This document shows, piece by piece, positions 36,089-45,746 of a stretch of 54,980 bases of DNA (positions are counted from its first letter, which is position 1; the number at the start of each line of letters is the position of its first letter). The DNA comes from Pseudoalteromonas rubra (GTDB taxonomy: Bacteria > Pseudomonadota > Gammaproteobacteria > Enterobacterales > Alteromonadaceae). Below the pieces are notes generated by a model. The model worked only from the letters and a program-made list of their open reading frames with translations, did no database searches and was not told where the DNA came from. The stretch is taken from the NCBI RefSeq assembly GCF_000967655.1, contig NZ_JXYA01000028.1:1-54980 (forward strand), read 5' to 3'. The position numbers were made by a program, and so were the translations under genes.

Positions 36089-36131
36089 ACAAAAGACCTA
36101 GTTATTAAGCCGTACAGGTTAAGGGGCCACC

Positions 36132-38351
36132 TTGAATATTTACAAGTTACTTCCATTTGTTCCTGTTTTTTCTTTTTTGAGCGCGTGTTCTGTGGAAGAC
36201 CCTTATGAGAGTGGCCCGACGCAAGCACAACAGCAAGAGCAGCAACAGCAACAAGAGCAAGCACAACAAGACCAACAACGTGGCTTAAACCTGCAATTGC
36301 AAGGGTCGGGCGATGCAGCCCTGTCAGACGTCAGCGTAGAAGCGTTGGGCAGCCAGTATCGCACAGATGAACAAGGCCAGCTGACCCTGACAGATCTCAA
36401 TACAGGTATGCTGACCTTAACCCTGACCAAGCCCGGCTATCAACGCGCGGTGATCACGGTTAACAGCCGTGATTATCAGGATAACCCGTTGGCAGTTCAG
36501 TTAAAGCCCCTCACTGCCACCAGCAGCGAGCTGATGTTTGGCGGAGATACCATGTTTGGTCGGCGTTACATGGACCCGTCTTTAACCACCATGGCTAACC
36601 TGTTACCAGATGTCGAAGAAGCCATGATCAGGCCCGGCAACGCGGCCAGCAGTGCCATTGCGCTGACACAGTTCGTCAAACCTATAATGACGAGTGCCGA
36701 CTTTGCCTCGGTCAACCTGGAGTCTCCGGTCCTTGCAGTCCCCACCACAGTGCACCCAAGCAAAGAATTCGCCTTTTTCTCACTGCCAGACACTTTGCAG
36801 GGATTAACCGAGATTGGTATCGACTATGTCGCACTTGGCAATAACCACGTGTTTGACTATCAGCAACAGGGGCTGGAAGACACCCTAAAATATGTCGAGC
36901 AAGCGGGTTTCAGCCACAGTGGTGCTGGTAATAACACCGCTGAAGCGTATGCGCCCCGATTGGTTGAAGTGGGTAACACCACGCTGGGACTGGTATCGGC
37001 CACGTCCATTACCGGCGACGACCACCTTGTCACTTATATTGCCACTGCTGACAAAGGCGGTGCTGCTGATCTGACCGACAGCAGCGCACTCAGAGCCGCT
37101 GTTGAGCAAGCCAGAGATAACAGTGATTATGCCATCGTTCAGCTGCACGGTGGTGATGAGTATTCTTATGCCCCGACGCGTTATATCGACAATCGCTTTG
37201 ACTTTGTCAGCCGCCGGGAGCCCGATCTGATGATAGCCCACCACCCGCACGTTGCTCAGGGCTTTGCACTTTACAATGGGGTACCCGCCTTGCTCGGACT
37301 GGGTAACTTTGTGTTTGAACAGAATCGTCATGAGACCTTGCTAGGCGTAGCCGTATCAGTCACCATCGACCCGTCACAAACACCAAAAACACAAGCTGCA
37401 AGAGCCTACCCTGTGTACCTCGAAGACTACCAACCTAAACTGGTTGGTGGGTTTTTAAGTGACTATTTGATCCGCCGATTGGCCGAGTTTTCAGGTCCTG
37501 AAGTCGCGATTGTCCCGGGACCTGGATTTGGCGATGTGTATTTTCACCAAGCCCCTGTCCCCCAGGAAATTGATACCGTTACTCTGACTTTGTCCTCTGG
37601 CGAGCACATTATTGATTTGCGCGAGTACGCGCCCAGTCATGCCTTCTTAAGTAAGATCAGTAGCACAGGCACGCCTGATATGACCCTTGGTCGGGATTTA
37701 ATGTGGTTTGGTGATTTTGAAGACTGGGACAACGATACCGAGACCAATGAAGTAACCCGCTGGGAACATGAAAGCGACGACATCACCCCCTGCCTGACTG
37801 GTGCCATGCGCGGATTACAGGGCATGTGCCTGTCACGTACTCAGTTTAATAATCGCCCGCTGCGCATGCCCTTTAAACAAACGCTGCGGACTATGCCCAT
37901 CACACCCGCTGAGTCTACACTTCAGGCTTACTCCGAGTTGAGCCTGTTTGGCTATGCCAAAGGAGATAACGCAGGTGACGTGAGCGCTGAGCTGACCATA
38001 GTCACCGCGGAAGATAACCTGGAGTTTTCCAGTGAAGAAGTCAGCCTGATTAACCCTGGCAGCTACGACTGGAAAACCTTCCGACACGATATTAGCCTGC
38101 CTGACGACAGCCAGACCCTGGGACCGGAACAGCTGCCAGCACGCGCCGTTAAACTGGCATTCAAGCAGGCACCACCTGAGAATGGCGAAGCAACCCTCAT
38201 GTTAGACCAGCTTGCATTGATCTCCTGGCAAAAACCTCTTAATTTAAACAATGGGTTATGGCAAGCAGAACGCATGCATGGGATGGACTTTATCGCCGTA
38301 CAGACCAGTAACTCGGTGACACTGACACTACATTTTTCTGCTTATAACTAG
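36132..38351 (+). CDS. pgsA: CapA/PgsA-like lipoprotein with extra N- and C-terminal domains
   Basis: 739 residues starting at TTG, supported by AAGGGG five bases upstream. Lipoprotein signal with lipobox LSAC (Cys19). A Gln/Glu-rich linker (about 33-54) is followed by a carboxypeptidase-regulatory-like beta domain (about 55-130). The CapA metallophosphatase-fold core (about 132-425) has GGDTMFGRR (D139), NLESP, GNNHVFDY (N238, H239), LHGGDEY (H339) and AHHPHV (H370, H373). The C-terminal about 200 residues look like a beta-sandwich, possibly carbohydrate-binding. CapA/PgsA is the surface/transport partner of poly-gamma-glutamate synthase. First gene of the seven-gene operon, 27 bases before the next. 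Confidence 0.85.
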   Translation: MNIYKLLPFVPVFSFLSACSVEDPYESGPTQAQQQEQQQQQEQAQQDQQRGLNLQLQGSGDAALSDVSVEALGSQYRTDEQGQLTLTDLNTGMLTLTLTKPGYQRAVITVNSRDYQDNPLAVQLKPLTATSSELMFGGDTMFGRRYMDPSLTTMANLLPDVEEAMIRPGNAASSAIALTQFVKPIMTSADFASVNLESPVLAVPTTVHPSKEFAFFSLPDTLQGLTEIGIDYVALGNNHVFDYQQQGLEDTLKYVEQAGFSHSGAGNNTAEAYAPRLVEVGNTTLGLVSATSITGDDHLVTYIATADKGGAADLTDSSALRAAVEQARDNSDYAIVQLHGGDEYSYAPTRYIDNRFDFVSRREPDLMIAHHPHVAQGFALYNGVPALLGLGNFVFEQNRHETLLGVAVSVTIDPSQTPKTQAARAYPVYLEDYQPKLVGGFLSDYLIRRLAEFSGPEVAIVPGPGFGDVYFHQAPVPQEIDTVTLTLSSGEHIIDLREYAPSHAFLSKISSTGTPDMTLGRDLMWFGDFEDWDNDTETNEVTRWEHESDDITPCLTGAMRGLQGMCLSRTQFNNRPLRMPFKQTLRTMPITPAESTLQAYSELSLFGYAKGDNAGDVSAELTIVTAEDNLEFSSEEVSLINPGSYDWKTFRHDISLPDDSQTLGPEQLPARAVKLAFKQAPPENGEATLMLDQLALISWQKPLNLNNGLWQAERMHGMDFIAVQTSNSVTLTLHFSAYN

Positions 38352-38378
38352 ACGTAACCATACTAACTCGGGGGGCGT

Positions 38379-40349
38379 GTGTCGCTCAAACAACAAGTAT
38401 TTATGATTAAACGGCAAAAGCCATTCTGGTCGATCTTACTGCTATTTCTGGTGGTGCTGGTGATTGCCGTACACGGCTCGTTTGCGCGCCTGAATGCCTA
38501 TGTATATAGCCAGTTTAATCAGCTGTTTGAGCAGCAAAGCAGTGACATTGTGGTGATCGAGTCTGCCAATCTGCAACATCAGCAGTCAAGCCTTATCAGC
38601 CAGTTGCTCACCCAGGATGTTAAAGCCATCGTGGTGCTATCCGACGTTGCCTCCAAACAAAGCATGTCTTTTGCTAATGTGTACTTCCCCTTTGCCGATC
38701 CGCGTTATTGTCTGCCAGCCGTGCAACCCTGGCTGGGATACAATATGGTGCTCGGCAAGCCGCAGTCACAATGTCAGAATGTCTGGGAGCGTATTTACGG
38801 GCCACAGCAAAACAACACGGGCAAACTGATCAACTTCGCGCTGGCGCCCAGTGCCCTGCCCAAGTTTTCGAGCACCCGGCTGCTGGAAGAAGATGTACTC
38901 ATCAGCCAGCTGGCTGGCAAAGTGGTACTCATCGCCCAGCAACAGTTAGGCTTTAGCGTGCCGCTGCGAGCCCCTAAGTTACAAGGTGCCAATAACCCCG
39001 TTTACCTGCACGCCTATGTTGCAGATAGTCTGGCCAAATCACAACTGGTCACGCGCTTGGCACAGTGGCAATCCGTTGTGCTACAACTGAGCTTACTGGC
39101 GCTGCTGTTGATCATTTATCAAAAAAACACGCTGACCCTGAGTATTATTATTGCTGTTGGCCTGTCCGCCGTCGGCCTGCTGAGCAGTTACCTGGTATTG
39201 CTGTTTGCACATTACCTGCTGCCAATCGGCCAGCTGCTGGTGATCAATGTGATGACCATGTTGTGGGTGTTTTTCTCGCGCAAATGGCTTGAAGAAAACG
39301 AGCTGCTGGAGCTCATTGCCAATGTCCACCAGCGCATGATGGGTCGCTATCTGCCGCGTTCAATCAGTACCGAGAGCACCCCCTGGGATGCCATTATTAC
39401 CTTAGTTAATCAGCAGCTTGCCCTAAACCGCTCGATTTTTCTCGCACGCCTTGAAGGCGATCACCGGCTTGAAGAGATCCGCGCTATTAACTGCAATATC
39501 GAAGACATCTTAGAGCAGCGCCGGGATTATCAGCGCCCACCCTATTCAGATGCCATTAAAGCGTTTGGCGCAGTGCAAACCGCCCGACCCTTTTTCACTG
39601 GCCTTCAGGAGCAGGAGCGGCAATTTGTCGTGCCTTTGATGTACGCAGGCGACATTCGGGGATTCTGGGCCATGACGGTGATCCCTAACGAGCATTTCGA
39701 CGAGAAGGCATTTGTCAAAAACGTAAACCGCTTTGCCAGTCAGATTGGCGAGCTGTTATTCCACTACAGAATGCTGCAAAACCAGCAACGTGCCACCTTG
39801 AGTCCCTTAACCCGGGCACTGACACTGACGCTCGAAAAACCCCTGAGCCAGAAAGTCAAAACCGCCATCGGTGAAATGGAACAAAAACTGTCTACGCTGG
39901 AGCAGGTCTTTAACCAGATCCGCACCGCTGCGGTGTTGTTTAATTTATTTGGCCAGGTGGTGCAGACCAATCAGCCGCTCGAACAACTGGCGAAAAAGCA
40001 CCACCTCGCACTGTTCGAAATGACGGCGCTGGATCTGCTGGACAAAATCATTGCCATGCCAAAGGAAACGCTCAAAGGTAAGCTGCGCTATCTGACCCTG
40101 CAACAGGGTGAGCTGTTTCTGCCTGCCACGCTTGGTAAAGACACCTATATTTTGAATATTCGCTCTATCTCAGCCAGCCAGGTCAGCAGTACCATAGGCG
40201 AACCTTTTTCGGTGGCCGGGATCTTGTTTGAATTTATCGACATCACCACCTTACTACAGCAACTGGAAGACCCACATGCACTGCTAAATCAGCTGACGTC
40301 GGTCTCCCCCGATAACAATGAAGACAGCAACGAGGAGCACACGCTGTAA
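38379..40349 (+). CDS. CHASE2-like membrane sensor with GAF and PAS domains, no output domain
   Basis: 656 residues from a GTG just after a run of six G. TM1 (about 18-36), an extracytoplasmic domain of about 190 residues resembling CHASE2 (DIVVIESANL start, VVLIAQQQLG later), then three clustered helices (about 230-297), the CHASE2 arrangement. The cytoplasmic part has a GAF-like region (about 335-465) and a PAS-like region (about 515-630) ending in FEFIDIT followed by a short helix. No kinase, cyclase or phosphodiesterase domain follows. It may sense envelope state and regulate polymer synthesis by contact with the membrane synthase. Its stop overlaps the next ATG (TAATG). Confidence 0.65.
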   Translation: MSLKQQVFMIKRQKPFWSILLLFLVVLVIAVHGSFARLNAYVYSQFNQLFEQQSSDIVVIESANLQHQQSSLISQLLTQDVKAIVVLSDVASKQSMSFANVYFPFADPRYCLPAVQPWLGYNMVLGKPQSQCQNVWERIYGPQQNNTGKLINFALAPSALPKFSSTRLLEEDVLISQLAGKVVLIAQQQLGFSVPLRAPKLQGANNPVYLHAYVADSLAKSQLVTRLAQWQSVVLQLSLLALLLIIYQKNTLTLSIIIAVGLSAVGLLSSYLVLLFAHYLLPIGQLLVINVMTMLWVFFSRKWLEENELLELIANVHQRMMGRYLPRSISTESTPWDAIITLVNQQLALNRSIFLARLEGDHRLEEIRAINCNIEDILEQRRDYQRPPYSDAIKAFGAVQTARPFFTGLQEQERQFVVPLMYAGDIRGFWAMTVIPNEHFDEKAFVKNVNRFASQIGELLFHYRMLQNQQRATLSPLTRALTLTLEKPLSQKVKTAIGEMEQKLSTLEQVFNQIRTAAVLFNLFGQVVQTNQPLEQLAKKHHLALFEMTALDLLDKIIAMPKETLKGKLRYLTLQQGELFLPATLGKDTYILNIRSISASQVSSTIGEPFSVAGILFEFIDITTLLQQLEDPHALLNQLTSVSPDNNEDSNEEHTL

Positions 40350-43300
40350 TGGACTGGGTGTTACCACTTTTCCCGGATGGCAGCGGACTCGGCCAATCTG
40401 TTATCACCACCGTCTGGGTGGGAATTGCCGTGGTATGCATGCTGAACCTGCGGTTTGGCTTTCCGCTTACCGGTTTGGTGGTGCCCGGCTACCTGGTGCC
40501 TTTGCTGATTGTCAGCCCGGTCTCCGCCGTGGTCATTATCCTTGAAGCCATAGTGGTCTATGTACTGATGCGATGCAGCGCCAAAGTGGCGATGGAGCGG
40601 CTGGGATATGCCGAAATGTTTGGCCGGGACAGGTTCTTTGCCATTATTTTGATCAGTATTTTGGTCAGGGTATTTATGGATACCTTGTTCTGGCCCCAGA
40701 TTGGCCAGGTATTGGCGCTGTGGGACATTACCTTTGATTACGCCGGCCAGCTGTATAGCCTGGGATTGGTGATCATTGCACTGACCGCCAACGTGATGTG
40801 GAATGGGGGTTTTCGTTATGGCATGCGAGTAACGCTCATACAGCTGGCCATTACCTTTATTTTAGTGCGCTTTATTCTGATGCCGTTTACCAATTTCAGT
40901 ATTGCGAACCTGGCCATCATGTATGAAGCCGTCGCCGCCTCTATACTGGCTGCGCCCAAAGCCTACATCATTCTGGTGATCACCGCCTTTTTGGCCTCCC
41001 GGGCTAATATCCGCTACGGCTGGGAGTTTAATGGCATCATGCTGCCGGCCTTGCTGGCCCTGCAACTTATGCAGCCCACTAAACTGCTCACCACCTTTAT
41101 CGAAACCACAGTGATCTTATCGCTCGGTGCCATCTTGCTCAACCTGACCCGCCTCAAGCATGCTAATTTTGAAGGGGCGCGGCTGTTGCTATTGTTTTTC
41201 AATATCGGCTTTTTTTACAAACTCGTGCTCAATTACTTCGTGGTTGATTACTTCCCAACCCTCAAAGCCACGGATACCTTTGCTTTTGGCTATATGCTAT
41301 CGACGTTGCTGGCACTCAAAATATATCAGAAAAATGCCCTGGGCCTGGTGCTGCGTGCCACTTTCCAGACCTCAATGGTCGGCGGATTACTGGCATTTGG
41401 TATTGGCTTCGCCATCATGTTTGTGCCATCGCTGATCCAGCCCCCGGTGCAACCCATCGAAGTAGATAAAGTCCAAAGCGCACCGCTGAGCCACCATGTC
41501 AGTGAGTACAAAAGCTACCTTTATACAGCAAGATACGACTTGCTGAACCTCAGTCACTACCAGCAAGCCCAGCAGTTACAGCGCTTCAGAGGCGCAATCA
41601 GATTACTGAATGAAAATCGTCAGGACCCGGACACTCAGCAGCGCGCCGCGCAGGTGCTGGCGGAGCTGGGTTTTGCGCTAATTGATAACCCGGCGACTTT
41701 GGTGATCAAAGATACCCAGACAACACACCCAAGAGGCTTTTTCGCCCTCGCCAAATCCCCCGTGCGCGAGCACATAGTCACGGTGCCCTACCCCACCAGT
41801 GAACGTCTGGCAGGGGATGCCGCCGGGCAGCTTTTTGCTATTCTAGGCAGCAGAGCCCTGGCACTCGGCACCCGGGTGACGCCCTCGGTGGCAAGCCAGC
41901 AAACACGGCCTCAAAGCGCCTATTATCAGGCGTTTATTGCCGCCCTGAACAGCAATGAAGTGCTTCAGCTGAGGGCTATTAACCAATATACCCGGCCCCA
42001 GTTAAAACTCACGCGCTTTGCAGAGCAAAGTCAGTTTTGGATCTACAATCAGCTGCCCGAGTCACTGTCACAGCGCCAGCTCACGCGGTTGCTGGGGTTT
42101 GAACGCAGCCAGTTTGGTCTGCTCAGCGAAGACAATCTGCCCTATCCGGGTTATCAGGGCGCCATGCTGGAAACCTTTTTTGACAACCTGAGTTACTCCA
42201 CGCTGCTTTCACATACGGCAAGAAGCAATGCCAATGCGGTGCAATATCCCGTTGAGCAGCTTAACCTGCCACTGGACGAACTGGTAACTCAGTTTTCTCA
42301 GCATATCAGCGCCAAGGGCAGTGGTCATTTTCGTATGCTCGAAGAAAATGAAGCGGCGCTGTGGGAATACGAAGTGCTCGAACCTCTGTTTAAGCTGTCT
42401 CATGCCTTGCGCTCACGCGCTATCAATGAAGATGACCTTAATCGTCTGGAGCAACTAAACCGGCTGGCCAATATGGTGGGCTATCGACTGCAACTGGTCA
42501 TAAACAATGCTCATCGCCTGGTAGTCATCAGTCCTTTACCCGAAATAAACTACTATCAGCAAGGTCAGGGGTTTTACGCTATCAACCTCAATACGACCCA
42601 GCCGCTGACCATTCAGGTGCCCCGGCCCTTATTCGAGAGTAATACCTTGCAGTTTGCAACGGATTTGTTTCAGACCAGTGGAGCGCGGGCATTGCTTATT
42701 GCCGGTGCTCACCCTTATGCCAGTGAAGAGGCAAACGTGATGGCACCCACCAATACACGAACGCTTTATAATGTGGTGCATCAAAGTGCGGTGCGTCATA
42801 ATCCCGGAATGCCGGTATTGAGCTTGCAGGTTCGCAGCCACAGTGCGCCGTCACAGATCCGTCCAAGCGCCCTTGCCTATCAATTTACCCAGCCTGATTT
42901 TCGTCATACCTCCACCATTAATGCACTACGCAAGGCCATGACGCGATTGGGTATTAGTGTCGAAAAAGTATCGGGTCAGATTGCCACCCGGGGACTGGAG
43001 ATTGGCTCATCCCCGCAGTCGGGCTATCGCCTGTTCAGTCCCGACAGTGAACTGGCCACCCTGTGGCTGGCCTCAGACTTTAAGCAACACTATGCCGTTT
43101 CTGAACAAGCGCTGCAGGAAAGGTTACTCGCCGTATCCACCATGCCCCGGTTTATGCCACTGCGCCTTGCGGCTACCGGACCAGATGACTGGGTTAAGCT
43201 ATCAGACGAGCAAATGCAAAAGCTCAGCAGGAACATAGGGCGCTACGCACAAACCCAGCATCTGCCCTGGCTAAGTGCACTCTGTGATGAGCTGCCGCGC

Positions 43301-43462
43301 TGTCAGTTGCAGGCTATCCGCCTGTCTGACAACCAATTACTCGGTTTGCACGTGCAACTGGCCGGCAAAACCGCGGCCGTGTACCTTGCTCAGCGTAACC
43401 GATTGATCACCCTCGAGGCGCTTGAGAACATGATGCAGGGAGGGCCAAATGTACTGGATTAA
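40349..43462 (+). CDS. pgsC: PgsC/CapC-like membrane protein with large duplicated periplasmic domain
   Basis: 1037 residues, against about 150 for Bacillus PgsC. The N-terminal 375 residues hold about ten membrane helices and look like two PgsC-type units: the first has FGFPLTGLVVPGYLVP (GLVVPGYL at 42-49, identical to Bacillus), the second a related YGWEFNGIMLPALLA and GYMLSTLLALKIYQK. The remaining about 650 residues are soluble and probably periplasmic. They contain an internal duplication: GFFAL...VTVPYP (V479) with GSRALALG, and GFYAI...IQVPRP (V757) with GARALLIAGAHP (H788). PgsC is the membrane partner of the PgsB ligase. The next gene starts inside its end (14-base overlap). Confidence 0.82.
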   Translation: MDWVLPLFPDGSGLGQSVITTVWVGIAVVCMLNLRFGFPLTGLVVPGYLVPLLIVSPVSAVVIILEAIVVYVLMRCSAKVAMERLGYAEMFGRDRFFAIILISILVRVFMDTLFWPQIGQVLALWDITFDYAGQLYSLGLVIIALTANVMWNGGFRYGMRVTLIQLAITFILVRFILMPFTNFSIANLAIMYEAVAASILAAPKAYIILVITAFLASRANIRYGWEFNGIMLPALLALQLMQPTKLLTTFIETTVILSLGAILLNLTRLKHANFEGARLLLLFFNIGFFYKLVLNYFVVDYFPTLKATDTFAFGYMLSTLLALKIYQKNALGLVLRATFQTSMVGGLLAFGIGFAIMFVPSLIQPPVQPIEVDKVQSAPLSHHVSEYKSYLYTARYDLLNLSHYQQAQQLQRFRGAIRLLNENRQDPDTQQRAAQVLAELGFALIDNPATLVIKDTQTTHPRGFFALAKSPVREHIVTVPYPTSERLAGDAAGQLFAILGSRALALGTRVTPSVASQQTRPQSAYYQAFIAALNSNEVLQLRAINQYTRPQLKLTRFAEQSQFWIYNQLPESLSQRQLTRLLGFERSQFGLLSEDNLPYPGYQGAMLETFFDNLSYSTLLSHTARSNANAVQYPVEQLNLPLDELVTQFSQHISAKGSGHFRMLEENEAALWEYEVLEPLFKLSHALRSRAINEDDLNRLEQLNRLANMVGYRLQLVINNAHRLVVISPLPEINYYQQGQGFYAINLNTTQPLTIQVPRPLFESNTLQFATDLFQTSGARALLIAGAHPYASEEANVMAPTNTRTLYNVVHQSAVRHNPGMPVLSLQVRSHSAPSQIRPSALAYQFTQPDFRHTSTINALRKAMTRLGISVEKVSGQIATRGLEIGSSPQSGYRLFSPDSELATLWLASDFKQHYAVSEQALQERLLAVSTMPRFMPLRLAATGPDDWVKLSDEQMQKLSRNIGRYAQTQHLPWLSALCDELPRCQLQAIRLSDNQLLGLHVQLAGKTAAVYLAQRNRLITLEALENMMQGGPNVLD

Positions 43463-45746
43463 ACGTCTGTTGCAAGCCCTGCTGTTGATTATGTTATTGC
43501 TGGCAGGATACCGTGTTGCACTGCATGTATACGTCTGGCTGAATTCAGCTGAGCGCATTGCGGCGCGCAGTGAAGAGGAAACCCGCTCGGTGGTACACTG
43601 GCTCAGCCCGGACCGCCCGCTCATTTATACGTTTCCCACTTCCAGGACCGTTGCAATCCGGGTGTTGTCGAATGCCATTTTTGCCAGCCAGACCGTGTTT
43701 GATCGGCCTATCAATTACGCCATTGAATATCGCTTGCTGGACAGTCAGGACAACGAGCTGGAAAAGCATGTTTATCATCATGCCTCTAAGCTTGCACTGG
43801 AAGAAGGTCAGCAACAGGTTAAACAACTGATTGAAGACAGGCAGGCACTGGCCGTAACATCTGGCCAGTCATTTTACGTCGACTGGCAACAACTAACCCG
43901 GGCCAGTAAAATTTCCCTGCGATTAATTCCCGAAGAACCCAGCCTGCGCGGTGTGGTGGTGCGTATTCATGGTAAAACCCCTACCAATGCGGATGATGTT
44001 ACCCGCACCTGGCTGAAGTTGCCCGAGCAGTGGCGGGAGCGGATGACCAGCTACCACACACTTGGCAGCAGCGGTTTGCAGCCTCAGCAAGTTGCCAACG
44101 CTGTCTCTTACGACTGGCGAAAACTGGCCCCGCAAGGGATCCCGGGGATCGATTTTGACGCCGATATTCTGTATGAATCTCTGCCTTACAATGTGATCAC
44201 TTACGATTTTTCTGCCGAGCAATTTGATTTGGATGGATACTATACCCGAGCAGGTCTGTCCGCCTCAATTCGCCTGACCAACACAGGTAGTTTAAGCGTA
44301 CAAACACAAGGCGATGTTAGCGATTTACAGCTGATATGGCACGACCTCACACAGCGCCAGGCGCCGCAACCTCTGAGTCTGACGGGTACTGACGACCCGA
44401 CACGCTTTTTACTCCCAGAGTTACAACCGGGACTGTTAGTGATCCACTCCCAAACGGAGATGATCACCACCTGGCGTGACCAACAGGATCAGATCATTGC
44501 GCCCTTACACAGCTACTATTATCAGCTCGATGAAGCCAGTCAGGTTGCCTACACAGTACAAGGTGGCAGTGATATCCAGCTGGATATGCGAGGCCCGGCC
44601 GGCAGCACCATGCAGCTCAACATTTATGATAGCCAGCTGCAACGCTTACGCACAGAAACCCTGACTCTGTCGGGCCAAAGCGGTGGGTTCGACCGCTTAA
44701 TTACCCCGGAAACCCGGCGGGAAGTCATTACCGATAGCGAAAAGCGCTTTTTGCGCCTAAGCCCGCAGGCACACAGAATCACGCTCAGCAGCACCAGTGC
44801 GGTCGCCGTGAAACTGCAAAGCCGGCACGGCGCTATGCATCATCAGAATTATGTGTGTGCCACTTTGTGCGATGCGCCACAAACCGGATTTACTGAGGTC
44901 GGGGCCTGGTTCAGCCAAAGCGCTGACAATGAATTTGATTTTATTGAACAGCAAAAGATCCTCAAAGTACGCTTGTTCAGTGCGCCACCACCGCTTGAGG
45001 AAAAGCAAACGGGCTACTTGTCTCAGGCGCTGTTTGTACGCCTGCCAGTATCCAATACCGCGCTGGTTTACAGTCCACCCAAGTACTTTGCCCCACCAGA
45101 GCCCCCAGCGCCGTTTCAGTATGCGCCGCTGACTAGTCTGGCGACATTGCACAGTGCTCAACGTAGCATTCAGGGACTGGGAAGTTTGACAGCCCCCATT
45201 CCCAGAGTCATAACCCTTAGTGATAACGGGATCCGCTACACTGAGCAGGACATCACCCAGCTTGATCTCCAGCCCAATTTATCGGACCCGTCTGCGCGGC
45301 ACTTTATCAATCTGGGCAAACCACGTGACTACTGGAAAGTGCGTTTGTTTCAGCTTCAACCGGGCCAGACCCTGAAGCAGGACTATCGGGGCAAGGACAA
45401 ACCAATGGCGATTGTGATAAAACCCTTTACCCGAGGTACACAAGCCGCAGATCCACTGCTCATCCAGACTCAGCTGGACGGCCGTTTCAGCCAAAGTGTC
45501 ACCGATGAGTACAGCATTGCCCGTAAACGCTATGCACTGGCCCCAGAGCACGGGTTGCCTGCCTTTTTACTGCATCCGAAAAACCCGGCGCTAACGGCTT
45601 ACCCCTCTGTTACGTTAACAATCGGCTCGGATATTGACGCGCTCAATGAGCTGAGCGTGTCCGCAGAGCAGACCCTGTGGTTTGCCCTGCTCGAAGAATA
45701 TGCAACACCGCCTCCCCAACCTCAATGGTGGCAACATGAATATTAA
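43449..45746 (+). CDS. single-pass periplasmic protein of the polyglutamate-like operon
   Basis: 765 residues: one N-terminal membrane helix (about 6-25) and a long periplasmic part predicted from its alternating pattern to be mainly beta structure, possibly several sandwich domains. One cysteine pair (VCATLCDAP, about 475-480). A Pro-rich stretch (FAPPEPPAPFQYAP, about 555-570) separates two halves. No family recognised. Its place between the PgsC-like and outer-membrane proteins suggests a periplasmic bridge or scaffold; that is inference. The start overlaps the previous gene by 14 bases and its end overlaps the next by 11. Confidence 0.7.
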   Translation: MYWIKRLLQALLLIMLLLAGYRVALHVYVWLNSAERIAARSEEETRSVVHWLSPDRPLIYTFPTSRTVAIRVLSNAIFASQTVFDRPINYAIEYRLLDSQDNELEKHVYHHASKLALEEGQQQVKQLIEDRQALAVTSGQSFYVDWQQLTRASKISLRLIPEEPSLRGVVVRIHGKTPTNADDVTRTWLKLPEQWRERMTSYHTLGSSGLQPQQVANAVSYDWRKLAPQGIPGIDFDADILYESLPYNVITYDFSAEQFDLDGYYTRAGLSASIRLTNTGSLSVQTQGDVSDLQLIWHDLTQRQAPQPLSLTGTDDPTRFLLPELQPGLLVIHSQTEMITTWRDQQDQIIAPLHSYYYQLDEASQVAYTVQGGSDIQLDMRGPAGSTMQLNIYDSQLQRLRTETLTLSGQSGGFDRLITPETRREVITDSEKRFLRLSPQAHRITLSSTSAVAVKLQSRHGAMHHQNYVCATLCDAPQTGFTEVGAWFSQSADNEFDFIEQQKILKVRLFSAPPPLEEKQTGYLSQALFVRLPVSNTALVYSPPKYFAPPEPPAPFQYAPLTSLATLHSAQRSIQGLGSLTAPIPRVITLSDNGIRYTEQDITQLDLQPNLSDPSARHFINLGKPRDYWKVRLFQLQPGQTLKQDYRGKDKPMAIVIKPFTRGTQAADPLLIQTQLDGRFSQSVTDEYSIARKRYALAPEHGLPAFLLHPKNPALTAYPSVTLTIGSDIDALNELSVSAEQTLWFALLEEYATPPPQPQWWQHEY

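Noticed and set aside
36218..36290. CAA/CAG-rich run resembling a microsatellite
   Set aside because: It is in frame and encodes the Gln/Glu linker just after the lipobox of the CapA-like protein; codons are mixed rather than a pure repeat.
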